Assembly: GCF_003345355.1 (NCBI RefSeq)
Contig: NZ_QQNB01000003.1
Location: forward strand, 496,001-560,000
From: Sphingomonas aracearum
GTDB taxonomy: Bacteria > Pseudomonadota > Alphaproteobacteria > Sphingomonadales > Sphingomonadaceae
Length of the DNA: 64,000 nt
Direction: 5' to 3'
How positions within the stretch are numbered: position 1 is the first letter of the stretch; each line of letters opens with the position of its first letter. The notes under the pieces were generated by a model. It made no database searches, was not told the origin of the DNA, and was given only the letters and a program-made list of their open reading frames with translations. Of this stretch, positions 8,644 through 18,511 are shown in pieces. A program made the translations under genes and the position numbers.

Positions 8644-9699
8644 TCAGCCGAACAGCATTCCATCGAAGAGCTTGCGTGCCGTCAGAATGAAGCCGCCGGC
8701 GACCACGGCACCATTTGCGTCCCGTTCGATGGTGCAGGCGGTGCGGCCCGTTGGATGTTCGATCAGCAGGCTGTCCGTTCCTGCCCGCGGCGCAGCGGCC
8801 ACCTGTGCCGCCGGCGACCCGTCGAGGAGGCAGGCGGTCGCCACCGTTACCGCGGCGAACACGCCGATGGTGGCATGGCAGCGATGCGGAATGAACGATC
8901 GGGTCGAGACCGTGCCCCCATGAAGGGGAGGCGCCAGCAGGATCATCTTCGGGACAGACTGCTGAGCAACATCGCCCAGGTTCATCAGCGGCCCGGCAGC
9001 CAGCCGGATCGCCTCCAATCGCTGCTTCAGCTCGACATCCGCGTCCAGGCTCGCCCGGTCTTCATATCCGCTGCGCCCCAGGGCATCGGCGCGCATCACC
9101 ACGCACGGCATGCCGTTGTCGATCAGCATGACATCCACGCCCTCGATGCGATCGACGGTTCGGCCGGTGGGAAGCAGCGCACCTGTTTTCGATCCGGCGA
9201 TATCGCCGAACGACAAGGCGATCGACGCCGCCGTGCCGGGAACGCCATCAATGGCCGTATCACCGGCATAGTCCATGCGCCCTGCCGGCGTGGCGATGGT
9301 GGCCGTGGCGACCTGTGCGGTGTTGTCCATCCAGATGACGACGCGGGTGGTGCCGGCGGAGGGCGCAACCAGCCCGCGCTCGATGGCGAACGGGGCGACC
9401 CCGGCGAGCATGTTGCCGCAATTCTGGCTGGCCGACACCAGAGCCTGATCGACGAAAACCTGAAGAAACAGGTACTCGACATCGATCCCCGGCCGAGACG
9501 AGCGGCGCACGATGGCGACCTTGGACGTCAATGGATCGCCGCCACCCATGCCGTCGATCTGCCGGGGGTCGGGGGAGCCAAATGCGCGCAGCAGAAAGGC
9601 ATCGCGCTGTGCAGGGTCGGGCGGCAGGTCATCCGCCAGGAAGAAACCGCCCTTCGAGGTTCCGGCGCGCATCCACATGCACGACACGGCATCATTCAT
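8644..9699 (-). CDS. ligU: 4-oxalomesaconate tautomerase (PrpF family)
   Basis: A 351-residue PrpF-fold isomerase. The family opens with [19 protein letters not shown], as here, and the paired active-site regions [18 protein letters not shown] and [16 protein letters not shown] carry the cysteine or serine positions expected of PrpF/GalD/LigU. In the protocatechuate 4,5-cleavage and gallate pathways it converts the keto form of 4-oxalomesaconate to the enol form used by LigJ. The long upstream frame was rejected because this ATG begins the family N-terminus. The start overlaps the ligK stop by 8 bases, so both lie in one operon. Confidence 0.87.
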   Translation of the reverse strand: MNDAVSCMWMRAGTSKGGFFLADDLPPDPAQRDAFLLRAFGSPDPRQIDGMGGGDPLTSKVAIVRRSSRPGIDVEYLFLQVFVDQALVSASQNCGNMLAGVAPFAIERGLVAPSAGTTRVVIWMDNTAQVATATIATPAGRMDYAGDTAIDGVPGTAASIALSFGDIAGSKTGALLPTGRTVDRIEGVDVMLIDNGMPCVVMRADALGRSGYEDRASLDADVELKQRLEAIRLAAGPLMNLGDVAQQSVPKMILLAPPLHGGTVSTRSFIPHRCHATIGVFAAVTVATACLLDGSPAAQVAAAPRAGTDSLLIEHPTGRTACTIERDANGAVVAGGFILTARKLFDGMLFG

Positions 9700-10366
9700 A
9701 GCGCAACCCGGCTTCGGCCAGCCGGCCACGCATGTCGTATATGTCGAGGCCGAGTTCGCCCGTCGCAAGCCGGCGGCGCTTTGCTTCCTCGGCCGCCTCG
9801 CGTGCGACCGCCTTGGCCAGCACCTCCGGCGCTGTTGCCCGGGGGACGACGCACACGCCATCGTCGTCGGCGACGATCACATCGCCCGGTTCGATCGCGG
9901 CGCCCGCACAGACGATGGGGACGTTGACCGATCCCGGCGTCGCTTTCACCGTCCCTTGCGCATGAACGGCGCGCGACCAGACGGGGAAGCCCATCTGCGC
10001 CAGGTCCCGTACATCGCGCACGCCGGCATCGATCACCAGGCCGCGGCAGCCGCGTGCCATGGCCGACGTGGCGAGCAGATCGCCGAAATACCCGTCCTCG
10101 CACGGCGATGTCGGCGCCAGCACGAGAATGTCGCCGGGCTGCACTTGCTCGATCGCGACATGCAGCATCCAATTGTCGCCCGGGGGCGAGGAGATCGTCA
10201 CGGCGGAGCCGGCGATGCGGGCGCCCGGATAGATCGGGCGCACGCGGCTGGCGAGCAGTCCCGTGCGGGCCTGCGCCTCGTGCACGGTTGAAACGCCCGC
10301 AGAACCCAGGCCCTCTATCACCGCGCTGTCCGCGCGCTCGATGGTGCAAACGACTCTTGCGGTCAT
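9692..10366 (-). CDS. ligK: 4-carboxy-4-hydroxy-2-oxoadipate aldolase (RraA-like fold)
   Basis: A 224-residue class II pyruvate aldolase of the HMG/CHA aldolase family. Key features are [13 protein letters not shown] near the N-terminus, [25 protein letters not shown], and the metal and substrate motif [14 protein letters not shown] (G-x-R-D). It cleaves 4-carboxy-4-hydroxy-2-oxoadipate to pyruvate and oxaloacetate, the last step of the pathway. The gene follows the sulfatase by 4 bases and overlaps ligU, so it is the third gene of the receptor-sulfatase-ligK-ligU operon. Confidence 0.9.
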   Translation of the reverse strand: MTARVVCTIERADSAVIEGLGSAGVSTVHEAQARTGLLASRVRPIYPGARIAGSAVTISSPPGDNWMLHVAIEQVQPGDILVLAPTSPCEDGYFGDLLATSAMARGCRGLVIDAGVRDVRDLAQMGFPVWSRAVHAQGTVKATPGSVNVPIVCAGAAIEPGDVIVADDDGVCVVPRATAPEVLAKAVAREAAEEAKRRRLATGELGLDIYDMRGRLAEAGLRYE

Positions 10367-10370
10367 GCGA

Positions 10371-11726
10371 TCAATCCTGATGGGTGCTGGCCGACCTCTG
10401 GAAGGCTGCCGGTATCTGCGAGGACTTGAACGGCGCGAAATCGGCCCGCGCCCGCTTCAGGCGAGCACGCATGTCGGCCAGCACTTCCGCGTGCCTGTTC
10501 GCCACGCTGTAGCTTTCCGACGCATCGTGCTGAACGTCGTACAATTGCGGGTATTTCTCGTCCGTCGGGAAAAGGCGGCCCCGGTAGTAATCGTTGCTGA
10601 CGAACTTCCATCGCTGGGTGCGGATCGCGACGGGGTCTTCGTTGTCGAACAGCACGAGTTGATCATGCGGCGACGCCTCGTTTCGCGTGAGAACCCCGGT
10701 CAGGTCCCGTCCGTCGATCGGCGCGGAGGAAAGCGGCTTGCCGGCCATGGCGCAGAATGTCGGCAGGAAATCGATCCCCATCGCGATCGCGTCCGACCGG
10801 CGGCCCGCGGGAACGACACCGGGCTGCCAGGCCAGGCACGGCACGCGATACCCGCCATCATACCCGCCGCCGCCCTTGCGCTGCCGCAATGGGCCCGCCG
10901 ACCCTTCGAACCATGGCCCGTTGTCCGAGGTGAAGAGAACAAGGGTATCTCTGGCAAGGCCAAGCCGGTTCAGCTTGGCCGTCAGCCGGCCCACCAGCGC
11001 ATCGATCTCTTCGACCACGTCGCCATAGGCTGCGGCATCGGAGCGGTCCCGAAAGGCGGGGTTCGGGTGTTCGGGCAGGTGCGGTGCGCTTAGCGCCAGT
11101 TCGAGCAGGAAGGGGCGCTTCTGATTGTCTTCGATGAAGCGTTCGGCGCGCGCGTAGAACTGCTGCTGGAGCATCGGGAGATCGACCGGTGACTGGGTCA
11201 GCGCGCGGCCTGGCCCCTGGCTTTCGAACAGCGACAACGGGGTCATGTCATGGCTGTACGGAATGCCGTAGAACAGATCGATGCCGTGCTGGGTCGGCGG
11301 CCACGCCGGGGGCACATGCCCCAGGTGCCACTTGCCGATCAGCGCCGTCGCATAATCCGGCTTCAGCGCCTCGAACATCGTCGTTTCGGACAAGGGGAGC
11401 CCGCGCGCGTCGTTCTGCAGGATGACCTGGTATCCCAGCCCCGTCCGCACCGGATACCGTCCGGTCAGCAGGCCTGCCCGGGACGGCGTGCACACATTGG
11501 CCGGCGCGTAATAGTCGGTAAGCGTCATCCCCTGCGCGGCCATGCGGTCGAGATTGGGCGTGCGAATGGTGCGTCCGCCCATCGGCCCGATATCGCCGTA
11601 GCCCAGATCGTCGCACAGGATCACGATGAAGTTGGGGCGCCGCCCGCCCGCCGGCTGGCGGGCGGACGCCAACGCGGACGTGGCAAGCAGCCCGCAGGAT
11701 CCCAGTACAAAGGAGCGCCTATCCAT
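10371..11726 (-). CDS. Secreted type I sulfatase (formylglycine-dependent)
   Basis: A 451-residue alkaline-phosphatase-superfamily sulfatase. [14 protein letters not shown] supplies the metal-binding Asp pair (about residues 39-40). [14 protein letters not shown] holds Cys79 in the CxPSR motif that FGE converts to formylglycine. FTSDNGPW is the later metal site and GKWHLG the conserved Lys/His. The N-terminus [20 protein letters not shown] is a twin-arginine-like signal, so it should act in the periplasm or outside. It lies 32 bases after the TonB receptor and directly before ligK, implying a phenolic or glycan sulfate ester as substrate. The exact substrate cannot be read from the sequence. 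Confidence 0.93.
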   Translation of the reverse strand: MDRRSFVLGSCGLLATSALASARQPAGGRRPNFIVILCDDLGYGDIGPMGGRTIRTPNLDRMAAQGMTLTDYYAPANVCTPSRAGLLTGRYPVRTGLGYQVILQNDARGLPLSETTMFEALKPDYATALIGKWHLGHVPPAWPPTQHGIDLFYGIPYSHDMTPLSLFESQGPGRALTQSPVDLPMLQQQFYARAERFIEDNQKRPFLLELALSAPHLPEHPNPAFRDRSDAAAYGDVVEEIDALVGRLTAKLNRLGLARDTLVLFTSDNGPWFEGSAGPLRQRKGGGGYDGGYRVPCLAWQPGVVPAGRRSDAIAMGIDFLPTFCAMAGKPLSSAPIDGRDLTGVLTRNEASPHDQLVLFDNEDPVAIRTQRWKFVSNDYYRGRLFPTDEKYPQLYDVQHDASESYSVANRHAEVLADMRARLKRARADFAPFKSSQIPAAFQRSASTHQD

Positions 11727-11758
11727 GTGTCACTCTCCAGCAGCGCTTCTGTGCACCT

Positions 11759-14251
11759 TCAGAACCGGAAGCCGAGTGTCGCACCGAAGTAGCGATCTGC
11801 ATCCTTGTTGAACGTGCCCACGATATCGAACGGGTTCGCCGCCGTGGCGAGCAGGCTGTTATGCCCAAGGCTGGTGAAATAGTTGGTGTTGAACATGTTC
11901 TTGACGAACAGCGTCAACGTATAACGGTCCTCGGCATCGCGGATGCCGATGCTGGCATCAACAAGCGTGTAGGCATCCTGCCGCGTGAGCGGATCCTGTT
12001 CCAGCGTGAAGTTCTGGTCGCTCTGGAAGTTGACGGAGACCTGCGCGAAGCCTTCGAGGCCGGTCCCGGGAATGGCATGCTCATAGCGGGGCGATATGTT
12101 GACCCGGTACTTGGGCGATGCCGGCAAGGGTGCGTTTCGCAGGTCCTGGATCGGGCCCAGGGTCGTGAGCACGCCGTTCACGGATATCCGCGGACGGTAG
12201 CAGCTGTTGACCGGAAAGGCGCCGGTGAGGACAGGAGCAGCGGCCTGCTGCTGCAACGGGCAGTTCAGGCCGGCAATGGTGATGCGCGAATCCGACAGCG
12301 TGAAGGACGCGGCGATGGAGAAGCTGCGCGACGGTCGCAGAACCGACTCAATCTCGATGCCCTTTGTCCGCGAGGATCCCGCATTCACCGGGGTGAAGAC
12401 AACGGTGCCGGTTACCGGATCGGAACGGTTCGCCTGAACCTGCAGGTTCGAGTAATCGCTGAGGAACGCCGCTGCGTTCAGGCTGAACTTGCGATCCGCG
12501 GTCACGAACTTGAAGCCGGCCTCATAGGCATTCACATGCTCGGGCTCCAGAACCGTCTGGTTGCGGAAATCGGTGGCCGCTTCCGTGTTATAGCCCTGGC
12601 CCTTATAGCCCCGCGTATAGGTGGCATATACTTGCGCGTCCCGGCTGAATTCATATTGCAGGCCGGCTTTCCCGGTCACGGCCGTATCCTCCGCCTGGGC
12701 CGAGCCGGTGGTTGCCGCGTTGACCAGGCCGGGGCTGCCGGGGAACAGCTGATCCCCCGCCACCAGGGCACCGAACTGGGTTCCCGTGTTGCGCCCGCTC
12801 TCATGCTGCACCCGGACGCCGCCGATCGCCTTCAGACCGCCCACCAGCCGATATTCGGCCTGCCCGAACAGCGCGTAGCTCTCGGTTACCAGTTCCGCGA
12901 AGCTGCGGCTGGACTGATAAACGAGGTTCGTTGCCGCGCAGGGCTGGTACAAGGTGCCGGCCAGGCACCGTGCGCGCCGGCGCTGGAAGGGGCGTTCCAC
13001 ATCCGTATGGTTGTAATAGGCGCCGATCACATAGGTGAGATCGCCGCCACCGTTCGACCCCAGGCGCAGTTCCTGGGAAAACTGACGGAGGTTGAGAATG
13101 CCGGCGTTCAGATCGGTCGCTGAATAGGCCGCACCCGTGCCAACGAACAGGATCGGACTGGAATTGGTCCGATCGATCGGCTGGTTCACGTCGAGGTGAT
13201 ATTTCTGGTATGCGGTGATCGAGGTAAGCGTGGCAAAGTCGAGGTCGAGATCCGCCTGGATCGATCCCGTCCACTGCCATGTGTTGGCGTAGGTCTCTTC
13301 ATTCTCGACGATCTGCCGATTGCGGGGAGAGGCCACCACGGGCCGGGTGAGCTGGACCACCCCAGGCGTGACCAGGCTGACCGGAACGGACGCGCAGCAC
13401 AGCGAATCCTGCTTGCGATATTCGCCGGTCACCAGGATGTTGAGGTTGCCGGTCGGATCCCAGTCGAGCTTGCCGCGCACGCCATAGCCCTCCGATCCCT
13501 GCACGTCGCGACCGGTGGTGAGATTGCGGACGAAACCGTCCACATTGTTGTAATAGCCGGTCAGGCGCGCCTTCAGCGTATCCGTGATCGGACCGGTGAC
13601 GGTGCCCTTTGCCCGGTATTCCCCGTGTTCGGCGATCGTGAAGTCGGCGCGGCCGCCAAAGGTGCTCGACGGCCGTGCCGTCACGACGTTGATGACGCCG
13701 GCGCTCGCATTGCGACCGAACAGGGTTCCCTGCGGCCCGCGCAGCACTTCGATCCGCTCCACGTCTGCCAGATCGGTGAAGCCCTGCGCCTGGCGCGCCG
13801 CCACGACGCCGTCCACCACCACCGAAGCGGAGGATTCGATGCCCTGGCCGAACAGGGAGGTGCCGACCCCGCGGATGCGGAAGCTGGTGTTCGTTGGATT
13901 CGAACCCTGTTGGAAGGTCAGCGACGGAACCGCCTGGGTAAGCGTTGCGGAATCGTTGATCTGCCGGCTTGCCAGCGCATCACCGCCGATCGCCGTCACC
14001 GCCAGGGGGATCGACGTCAGCCGCTCTGAACGCTTCTGCGCGGTTACGACGATGTCACCGTCGCCCGGTGCGGAATCGGCCTGCGCCTGCGTGATGCCGG
14101 CGTCGCCGGGGCCGGGGGCCGCGGGTTCGGCTTCCGCCTCGGCGCGGGTGCCGGTTTGCGAGCCGGCCTGTCCGGGCGAAGCCTGCGCAAAGGCGGGGTT
14201 TGCCACCACCAACAGCGTCGTTCCGGCCAGCAGCGATGCGATACGTACCAT
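11759..14251 (-). CDS. TonB-dependent outer-membrane receptor of the aromatic/sulfatase locus
   Basis: An 830-residue receptor. The start MVRIASLLAGTTLLVV gives a signal peptide ending near NPAFA; the longer upstream frame is non-coding. A TonB box-like GDIVVTAQKRSE is followed by the plug (RIRGVGTSLFGQG; RIEVLRGPQGTLFGRNAS) and a 22-strand barrel ending in the terminal aromatic GFRF. It would import a substrate across the outer membrane with energy from TonB-ExbBD. As first gene of the operon with sulfatase, ligK and ligU, and divergent from lysR, it is probably the uptake gate for a sulfated aromatic. The substrate is inferred only from context. Confidence 0.93.
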   Translation of the reverse strand: MVRIASLLAGTTLLVVANPAFAQASPGQAGSQTGTRAEAEAEPAAPGPGDAGITQAQADSAPGDGDIVVTAQKRSERLTSIPLAVTAIGGDALASRQINDSATLTQAVPSLTFQQGSNPTNTSFRIRGVGTSLFGQGIESSASVVVDGVVAARQAQGFTDLADVERIEVLRGPQGTLFGRNASAGVINVVTARPSSTFGGRADFTIAEHGEYRAKGTVTGPITDTLKARLTGYYNNVDGFVRNLTTGRDVQGSEGYGVRGKLDWDPTGNLNILVTGEYRKQDSLCCASVPVSLVTPGVVQLTRPVVASPRNRQIVENEETYANTWQWTGSIQADLDLDFATLTSITAYQKYHLDVNQPIDRTNSSPILFVGTGAAYSATDLNAGILNLRQFSQELRLGSNGGGDLTYVIGAYYNHTDVERPFQRRRARCLAGTLYQPCAATNLVYQSSRSFAELVTESYALFGQAEYRLVGGLKAIGGVRVQHESGRNTGTQFGALVAGDQLFPGSPGLVNAATTGSAQAEDTAVTGKAGLQYEFSRDAQVYATYTRGYKGQGYNTEAATDFRNQTVLEPEHVNAYEAGFKFVTADRKFSLNAAAFLSDYSNLQVQANRSDPVTGTVVFTPVNAGSSRTKGIEIESVLRPSRSFSIAASFTLSDSRITIAGLNCPLQQQAAAPVLTGAFPVNSCYRPRISVNGVLTTLGPIQDLRNAPLPASPKYRVNISPRYEHAIPGTGLEGFAQVSVNFQSDQNFTLEQDPLTRQDAYTLVDASIGIRDAEDRYTLTLFVKNMFNTNYFTSLGHNSLLATAANPFDIVGTFNKDADRYFGATLGFRF

Positions 14252-14304
14252 GAATCCTCCCCTGATCGACCTTGCCGTCTTGCAGGTCCGTGCAAACGAA
14301 CCGA

Positions 14305-14353
14305 TGCGGCAGTGCCATTGTTCGCCCTTGCTCCGGGCGTTGCGGCAATGCCA
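14305..14353. repeat. Direct repeat TGCGGCArTGCCA, two copies 36 bases apart
   Basis: TGCGGCAGTGCCA at 14305 and TGCGGCAATGCCA at 14341 match at 12 of 13 positions. They lie between the divergent TonB receptor and lysR genes, and the second copy abuts the LysR-type site described separately. The spacing is between three and four helical turns. This may be an additional activator half-site or part of the receptor promoter. Confidence 0.4.
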
Positions 14354-14378
14354 ATCAGAACTGGTTGCGTGCGATAAG
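14351..14378 (-). promoter_or_regulatory. Putative LysR operator upstream of the TonB receptor operon
   Basis: Read toward the receptor, the minus strand gives CTTATCGC, seven variable bases, then CAGTTCTGATTGG. The same arrangement, with the 13-mer identical, occurs once more on the far side of lysR facing ligJ. Each site contains a T-N11-A pattern in the same register, as expected for LysR-type regulators. It lies about 100 bases before the receptor start and 20 bases before lysR, so it could also mediate autoregulation. Confidence 0.6.
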
Positions 14379-14397
14379 TTCATGCTAAGTCTGGCTG

Positions 14398-15600
14398 GTG
14401 GAGCCGTTCGATTTCAACTTGCGTCACCTGCGGGCGCTTGCCCTGATGGCGCAATTGGGCAGCGTGAAGGCCGCTGCGGAAGCGGTCAGCCTCACCCAGC
14501 CGGCGCTGACGCTGGGTCTCGCGAAATTGGAACGGCAACTGGGGTGCCGTCTGTTCGATCGGCGTCCCGACGGGGTCGTCGCCACGCCCAAGGGCCTGAT
14601 CATGGCCTCGCGTGCTGCGGCCGCATTCGACCAGCTGGGCCGAGGCGCGCGCGACGCGTTCAAGGGCCGATCGCGCCTGTTCGCCCGGCCGGAGAATCTG
14701 ATGACTTCGGCGCAGCTGCGCGCCTTTCTGGCCCTGGCGGATCACGGCAGCTTTGCGCAGGCGGCCGGTGCGACCGGGCTGTCGCAGCCCACCGTGCATC
14801 GGGCGGTCAGGGACTTCGAGCAGGTCGGCGGCGTGACGCTTGCCAAGCGGCGGGGACGGACCGTGCAGCTCACGTCCGCCGGCCGGCATATGGCGCGCGG
14901 CGTGCGCCTGGCGGCCGCGGAGATCGCAGCGGGCATTGCCGATCTTGGCGAGGGCGCAGGCACGGGGCTATCACGGATCGTCGTGGGATCGATGCCCCTT
15001 GCCCGCGCCCGGGTGCTGCCCGGAGCGATCGCCGCCTTTCAGCGCGAACCGACACGGGCGACCCTTACCGTTGTCGAGGGTGCGTGGCGCGATCTGATCG
15101 ACCCGCTGATCGACGGCATCCTGGACATGGTGGTCGGCGCCTTGCGCGACGAGGTGCCGCAAGGCCTGGAGCAGCGCCCGCTGTTCCAGGACGTGCTGGT
15201 CGTCGTGGCGCGTGCCGGGCATCCGCTGCTGGGCACCCGGCCCACGCTTGAGGAACTGGCGCGATACGAATGGGTGGTCGGACAGGTGGGAACCCCGTTG
15301 CGGATTCAGTGGGAGGCGATGTTCAACGGCCGTCCGCTGCCGATTGCGCCGATCGAATGCGGATCAACGCTGGTGATCCGGGCGGTGCTTGCCGACAGCG
15401 ATCTGCTCACCCTGCTGTCGCCGGATCAGGTTGCGGTGGAGATGGGCGCAGGGATCCTGACCAGCATCGGCGATCCCGTGGGGCACACCGTTCGCACCGT
15501 CGGGCTGACCACGCGCAGCGGTTGGCGCCCCACGGCGGGCCAGGCCGCATTTGTCAGGCTGCTGCAGGCCGCGGGCGACCATAAACTTCAGCAAATCTGA
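14398..15600 (+). CDS. LysR-type regulator with two tandem N-terminal HTH domains
   Basis: A 400-residue regulator, about 100 longer than a usual LysR. It carries two LysR-type winged helix domains in series: residues ~5-60 (LGSVKAAAEAVSLTQPALT, LERQLGCRLFDRR) and ~102-160 (HGSFAQAAGATGLSQPTVH, ending LTSAG). The effector-binding domain starts near residue 190 (LSRIVVGSMPLARARVLPGA) and looks complete. The start is GTG. It is divergent from the TonB receptor and 158 bases upstream of ligJ, so it is the likely regulator of both operons, responding to an aromatic or meta-cleavage intermediate. Matching operator-like sites flank it. Confidence 0.88.
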   Translation: MEPFDFNLRHLRALALMAQLGSVKAAAEAVSLTQPALTLGLAKLERQLGCRLFDRRPDGVVATPKGLIMASRAAAAFDQLGRGARDAFKGRSRLFARPENLMTSAQLRAFLALADHGSFAQAAGATGLSQPTVHRAVRDFEQVGGVTLAKRRGRTVQLTSAGRHMARGVRLAAAEIAAGIADLGEGAGTGLSRIVVGSMPLARARVLPGAIAAFQREPTRATLTVVEGAWRDLIDPLIDGILDMVVGALRDEVPQGLEQRPLFQDVLVVVARAGHPLLGTRPTLEELARYEWVVGQVGTPLRIQWEAMFNGRPLPIAPIECGSTLVIRAVLADSDLLTLLSPDQVAVEMGAGILTSIGDPVGHTVRTVGLTTRSGWRPTAGQAAFVRLLQAAGDHKLQQI

Positions 15601-15624
15601 TAGCTGTTCCGCAGTTCTGATTGG
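15597..15624 (+). promoter_or_regulatory. Putative LysR operator upstream of the ligJ operon
   Basis: CTGATAGC, seven variable bases, then CAGTTCTGATTGG, reading toward ligJ. The 13-base right half is identical to the minus-strand site before the TonB receptor, and the left half matches at 6 of 8 positions. It overlaps the last codon and stop of lysR and ends 134 bases before the ligJ start. A T-N11-A pattern is present (TAGCTGTTCCGCA). Confidence 0.6.
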
Positions 15625-15758
15625 GCGCGGCGCTTGCTGCCGTTCTACGCGTGGGAAATGGAGAGAAAACAGATGGGGCGGCACGGTCCGGAGCAAGCGG
15701 ATCGGACCGCTGCAGGCGATCGAACGGGTGATCCGTCCCTGTGCAAAGGGCCGACCCG

Positions 15759-16784
15759 ATGACGCTCGTTATCGATTGTCATGGCCACTACACGACCGCG
15801 CCGGCCGCTCACAGCGCGTGGCGCGAAGCCCAGGTTCGATCGTGGAAGCAGGGCGTGGCGCCGCCGCCCTATCCCGAAATCAGTGACGCCGATATCCGTG
15901 AAACGCTTGAAGCCAACCAGCTGAGGCTGCTGCGCGAACGCGGCGCGGACATGACGATCTTTTCACCGCGGGCGTCCGCCATGGCGCCGCATGTCGGGGA
16001 TGAAGGCGTCGCAAAGGCGTGGGCACGCGCGAACAATGACCTGATCGCCCGGTGTGTCGCGCTGTATCCCGATCGCTTTGCCGGGGTCTGCATGCTGCCG
16101 CAAAGCCCGGAGGCGGATCTTTCCGGCTCGATCGCCGAGCTGACGCGTTGCGTGAACGAGCACGGCTTTGTCGGCTGCAACCTGAATCCGGATCCCGGCG
16201 GCGGTCACTTCACCGCACCGCCATTGACCGACCGGTTCTGGTATCCGTTGTACGAGACCATGGTCGCGCTGGACGTGCCCGCGATGATCCACGTGTCGGG
16301 CAGCTGCAATCCAGGAATGCATGCGACCGGCGGGTACTACATCGCCGCGGACACGATCGCCTTCATGCAGTTGCTGGAGGGCGACCTGTTTGCCGACTTT
16401 CCCGATCTGCGGTTCATCATTCCGCATGGTGGTGGCGCGGTTCCGTACCATTGGGGGCGGTACAGGGGCCTCGCGGACATGCTAGGCAAGCCGCAGCTGG
16501 ACACGCACCTGATGAACAACATCTTCTTCGACACCTGCGTGTACCACCAACCGGGCATCGACCTGCTCGCCGACGTGATCGACACGCGCAACATCCTGTT
16601 CGGAAGCGAGATGGTGGGCGCCGTCCGCGGCATCGATCCGCAGACCGGCCAGTATTTCGACGATACCAAACGCTATGTGGATGCGCTGCCGATCGACGAT
16701 GCGCAGCGACACGCGATCTTTGAGGCGAACGCACGCCGCGTCTTTCCGCGGCTCGACGCCAGCCTGAAGGCTTGCGGGCGGTGA
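15759..16784 (+). CDS. ligJ: 4-oxalomesaconate hydratase (amidohydrolase-2 fold)
   Basis: A 341-residue enzyme of the amidohydrolase superfamily, the length I recall for characterised LigJ. The N-terminal metal motif is IDCHGHYTTAP. HVSGSCNPGMHATGGYY, IIPHGGGAVPYHWGRY and LFGSEMVGAVRGID are the other active-site regions, with His and Glu ligands for zinc. It hydrates 4-oxalomesaconate to 4-carboxy-4-hydroxy-2-oxoadipate, the LigK substrate. The in-frame ATG 18 bases upstream was not chosen because MTLVIDCHGH matches the family start. It is the first enzyme of the plus-strand operon. Confidence 0.9.
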   Translation: MTLVIDCHGHYTTAPAAHSAWREAQVRSWKQGVAPPPYPEISDADIRETLEANQLRLLRERGADMTIFSPRASAMAPHVGDEGVAKAWARANNDLIARCVALYPDRFAGVCMLPQSPEADLSGSIAELTRCVNEHGFVGCNLNPDPGGGHFTAPPLTDRFWYPLYETMVALDVPAMIHVSGSCNPGMHATGGYYIAADTIAFMQLLEGDLFADFPDLRFIIPHGGGAVPYHWGRYRGLADMLGKPQLDTHLMNNIFFDTCVYHQPGIDLLADVIDTRNILFGSEMVGAVRGIDPQTGQYFDDTKRYVDALPIDDAQRHAIFEANARRVFPRLDASLKACGR

Positions 16785-16828
16785 CACGCCCGGTGGAACG
16801 GCGAGGTGCCGGCACGGAGGACAGAAAC

Positions 16829-18511
16829 ATGAAACGCCGCCTTTCCCGCCTCCTCCTGACGGCCTGTGCGCTGCTGCCCTTGCCGGCCGCGGCGCGGGAG
16901 GCGGCGAAGCCTGCGGCACCCGTTGCGGCTGCCCGGCAGGCGACGCGTCCGGCCAATATCGTATTCGTGCTGGTCGATGACCTGCGGTACGACGCGATGG
17001 GGTTCCTGAAGCCGGGCCTGAAGACGCCGAACATCGACATGCTTGCGAAGAACGGCACCTACTTCCCCAATGCCGTTGTCACCTCGTCGCTGTGTTCGCC
17101 CAGCCGCGCGACGATCCTGACCGGCCAGACCGCGCGCAACCACGGCGTTATCGACAACAACCATTCGTCGGAGGACGGGCTGGTTTTCTTCCCGTCCTAC
17201 CTGCAGAAGGCCGGCTATCAGACGGGCTTCTTCGGCAAGTGGCACATGGGCAACGACACCGACGCGCCGCGCGCCGGGTTCGACCGCTGGGTCAGCTTCA
17301 AGGGGCAGGGAACCTATTTCCCGACGGAACAGCTCTCTCCCGCGCAGATCGCCGCCGGCGAGCGGCAGACCCTGAACGTCGACGGCCAGGTGGTGAAGCG
17401 CACCGGCTATATCACCGACGAACTGACCGATTACGCGATGAACTGGCTGGAAAAGGGGCGCGATCCCTCCAAGCCGTTCTTCCTCTATCTGAGCCACAAG
17501 GCGGTTCATTCCGATGCCCTGCCGCCCGATCGCTACAGGAACCAGTATGCCGATCTGCCGATCGACCTGCCGGCGAGCATGGCGAACACGGCGGAGAACA
17601 ATCGGGGCAAGCCGCGCTGGGTGCTGGACCAGCGCAACAGCTGGCATGGCGCGGACTTCCCCTACCATACCGATCGCAAGCTGACCGAGCAGATCCGCGA
17701 CATCTATCGCACCCTGTCGCCGGTGGACGACAGCCTGGGACGGATCATGGCCTACCTCAAGAAGGCAGGTCTCGACCGGAACACGATGGTCGTGTTCTAT
17801 TCGGATAACGGCTTTCTGTTCGGCGATCATGGCCTGATCGACAAGCGCAATGCCTATGAGCCGTCGGTTCGTGTGCCGATGGTCGTTTATGCACCGGGGT
17901 TGGGGATTGCCAAGGGCGCCACCAACCCGGCGGTAGTGCGCAATCTCGATCTCGCGCCGACGTTCCTCGACGTCGCGCACATCCCCGAGCCCGCGCAGAT
18001 GGAAGGCAGGAGCTGGCTTCCGCTGGCGGAAGGCAAGATCAAGCCGGCGGACTGGAAGCCCGGCGACTTCGTCTATGAATATTACTGGGAGTGGACCTTT
18101 CCGCAGACGCCGACGACCTTTGCCATCGAGCGCGACCGGGTGAAGTATATTCAATATCACGGGGTCTGGGACACCGAGGAAGTCTATGACCTCAGCCGTG
18201 ATCCGGGCGAGATGCACAATCTGGTCGACGATCCGGCTTATCTCGACCGCAAGATCGCGCTGCGGCGTGCCCTGTACGAGCAGCTGGCCACCAAGGCCGG
18301 CAAGCACGTGGTCCCCTATACCGAAAAGACCAGTCCCGGCGTCACCTTCCGCGACGTGAACGGCACCCATGCCGCCGATTTCCCAAGCAACTGGTATGTG
18401 AAACCCAACCTGCCCGGCAAGATGAACGACATCTTCCCCGACACGCCGGAAAAGGCAGCCGCGAATGCCGCCGGCCAGGCGTATCGGCCGCGTCGTCCGG
18501 GCTCCAGGTGA
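16829..18511 (+). CDS. Secreted type I sulfatase, coupled to pobA
   Basis: A 560-residue sulfatase of a different subfamily from the first. The signal peptide is MKRRLSRLLLTACALLPLPAAA. IVFVLVDDLRYD gives the metal Asp pair (residues 50-51), and SSLCSPSRATILTG holds Cys89 for formylglycine. GFFGKWHMGNDTD and VVFYSDNGFLFGDHG complete the active site. The upstream in-frame ATG is out of place for a signal peptide. The stop overlaps the start of pobA (TGATG), so this sulfatase and the 4-hydroxybenzoate hydroxylase are translated together. That is the most direct hint that the released product is a phenol such as 4-hydroxybenzoate. Confidence 0.92.
   Translation: MKRRLSRLLLTACALLPLPAAAREAAKPAAPVAAARQATRPANIVFVLVDDLRYDAMGFLKPGLKTPNIDMLAKNGTYFPNAVVTSSLCSPSRATILTGQTARNHGVIDNNHSSEDGLVFFPSYLQKAGYQTGFFGKWHMGNDTDAPRAGFDRWVSFKGQGTYFPTEQLSPAQIAAGERQTLNVDGQVVKRTGYITDELTDYAMNWLEKGRDPSKPFFLYLSHKAVHSDALPPDRYRNQYADLPIDLPASMANTAENNRGKPRWVLDQRNSWHGADFPYHTDRKLTEQIRDIYRTLSPVDDSLGRIMAYLKKAGLDRNTMVVFYSDNGFLFGDHGLIDKRNAYEPSVRVPMVVYAPGLGIAKGATNPAVVRNLDLAPTFLDVAHIPEPAQMEGRSWLPLAEGKIKPADWKPGDFVYEYYWEWTFPQTPTTFAIERDRVKYIQYHGVWDTEEVYDLSRDPGEMHNLVDDPAYLDRKIALRRALYEQLATKAGKHVVPYTEKTSPGVTFRDVNGTHAADFPSNWYVKPNLPGKMNDIFPDTPEKAAANAAGQAYRPRRPGSR

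Noticed and set aside
13895..13915. GGATTCGAACCCTG as a second attachment site for the tRNA-Ser island
   Set aside because: It is only a short match to a general T-arm sequence and lies within the TonB receptor coding region.
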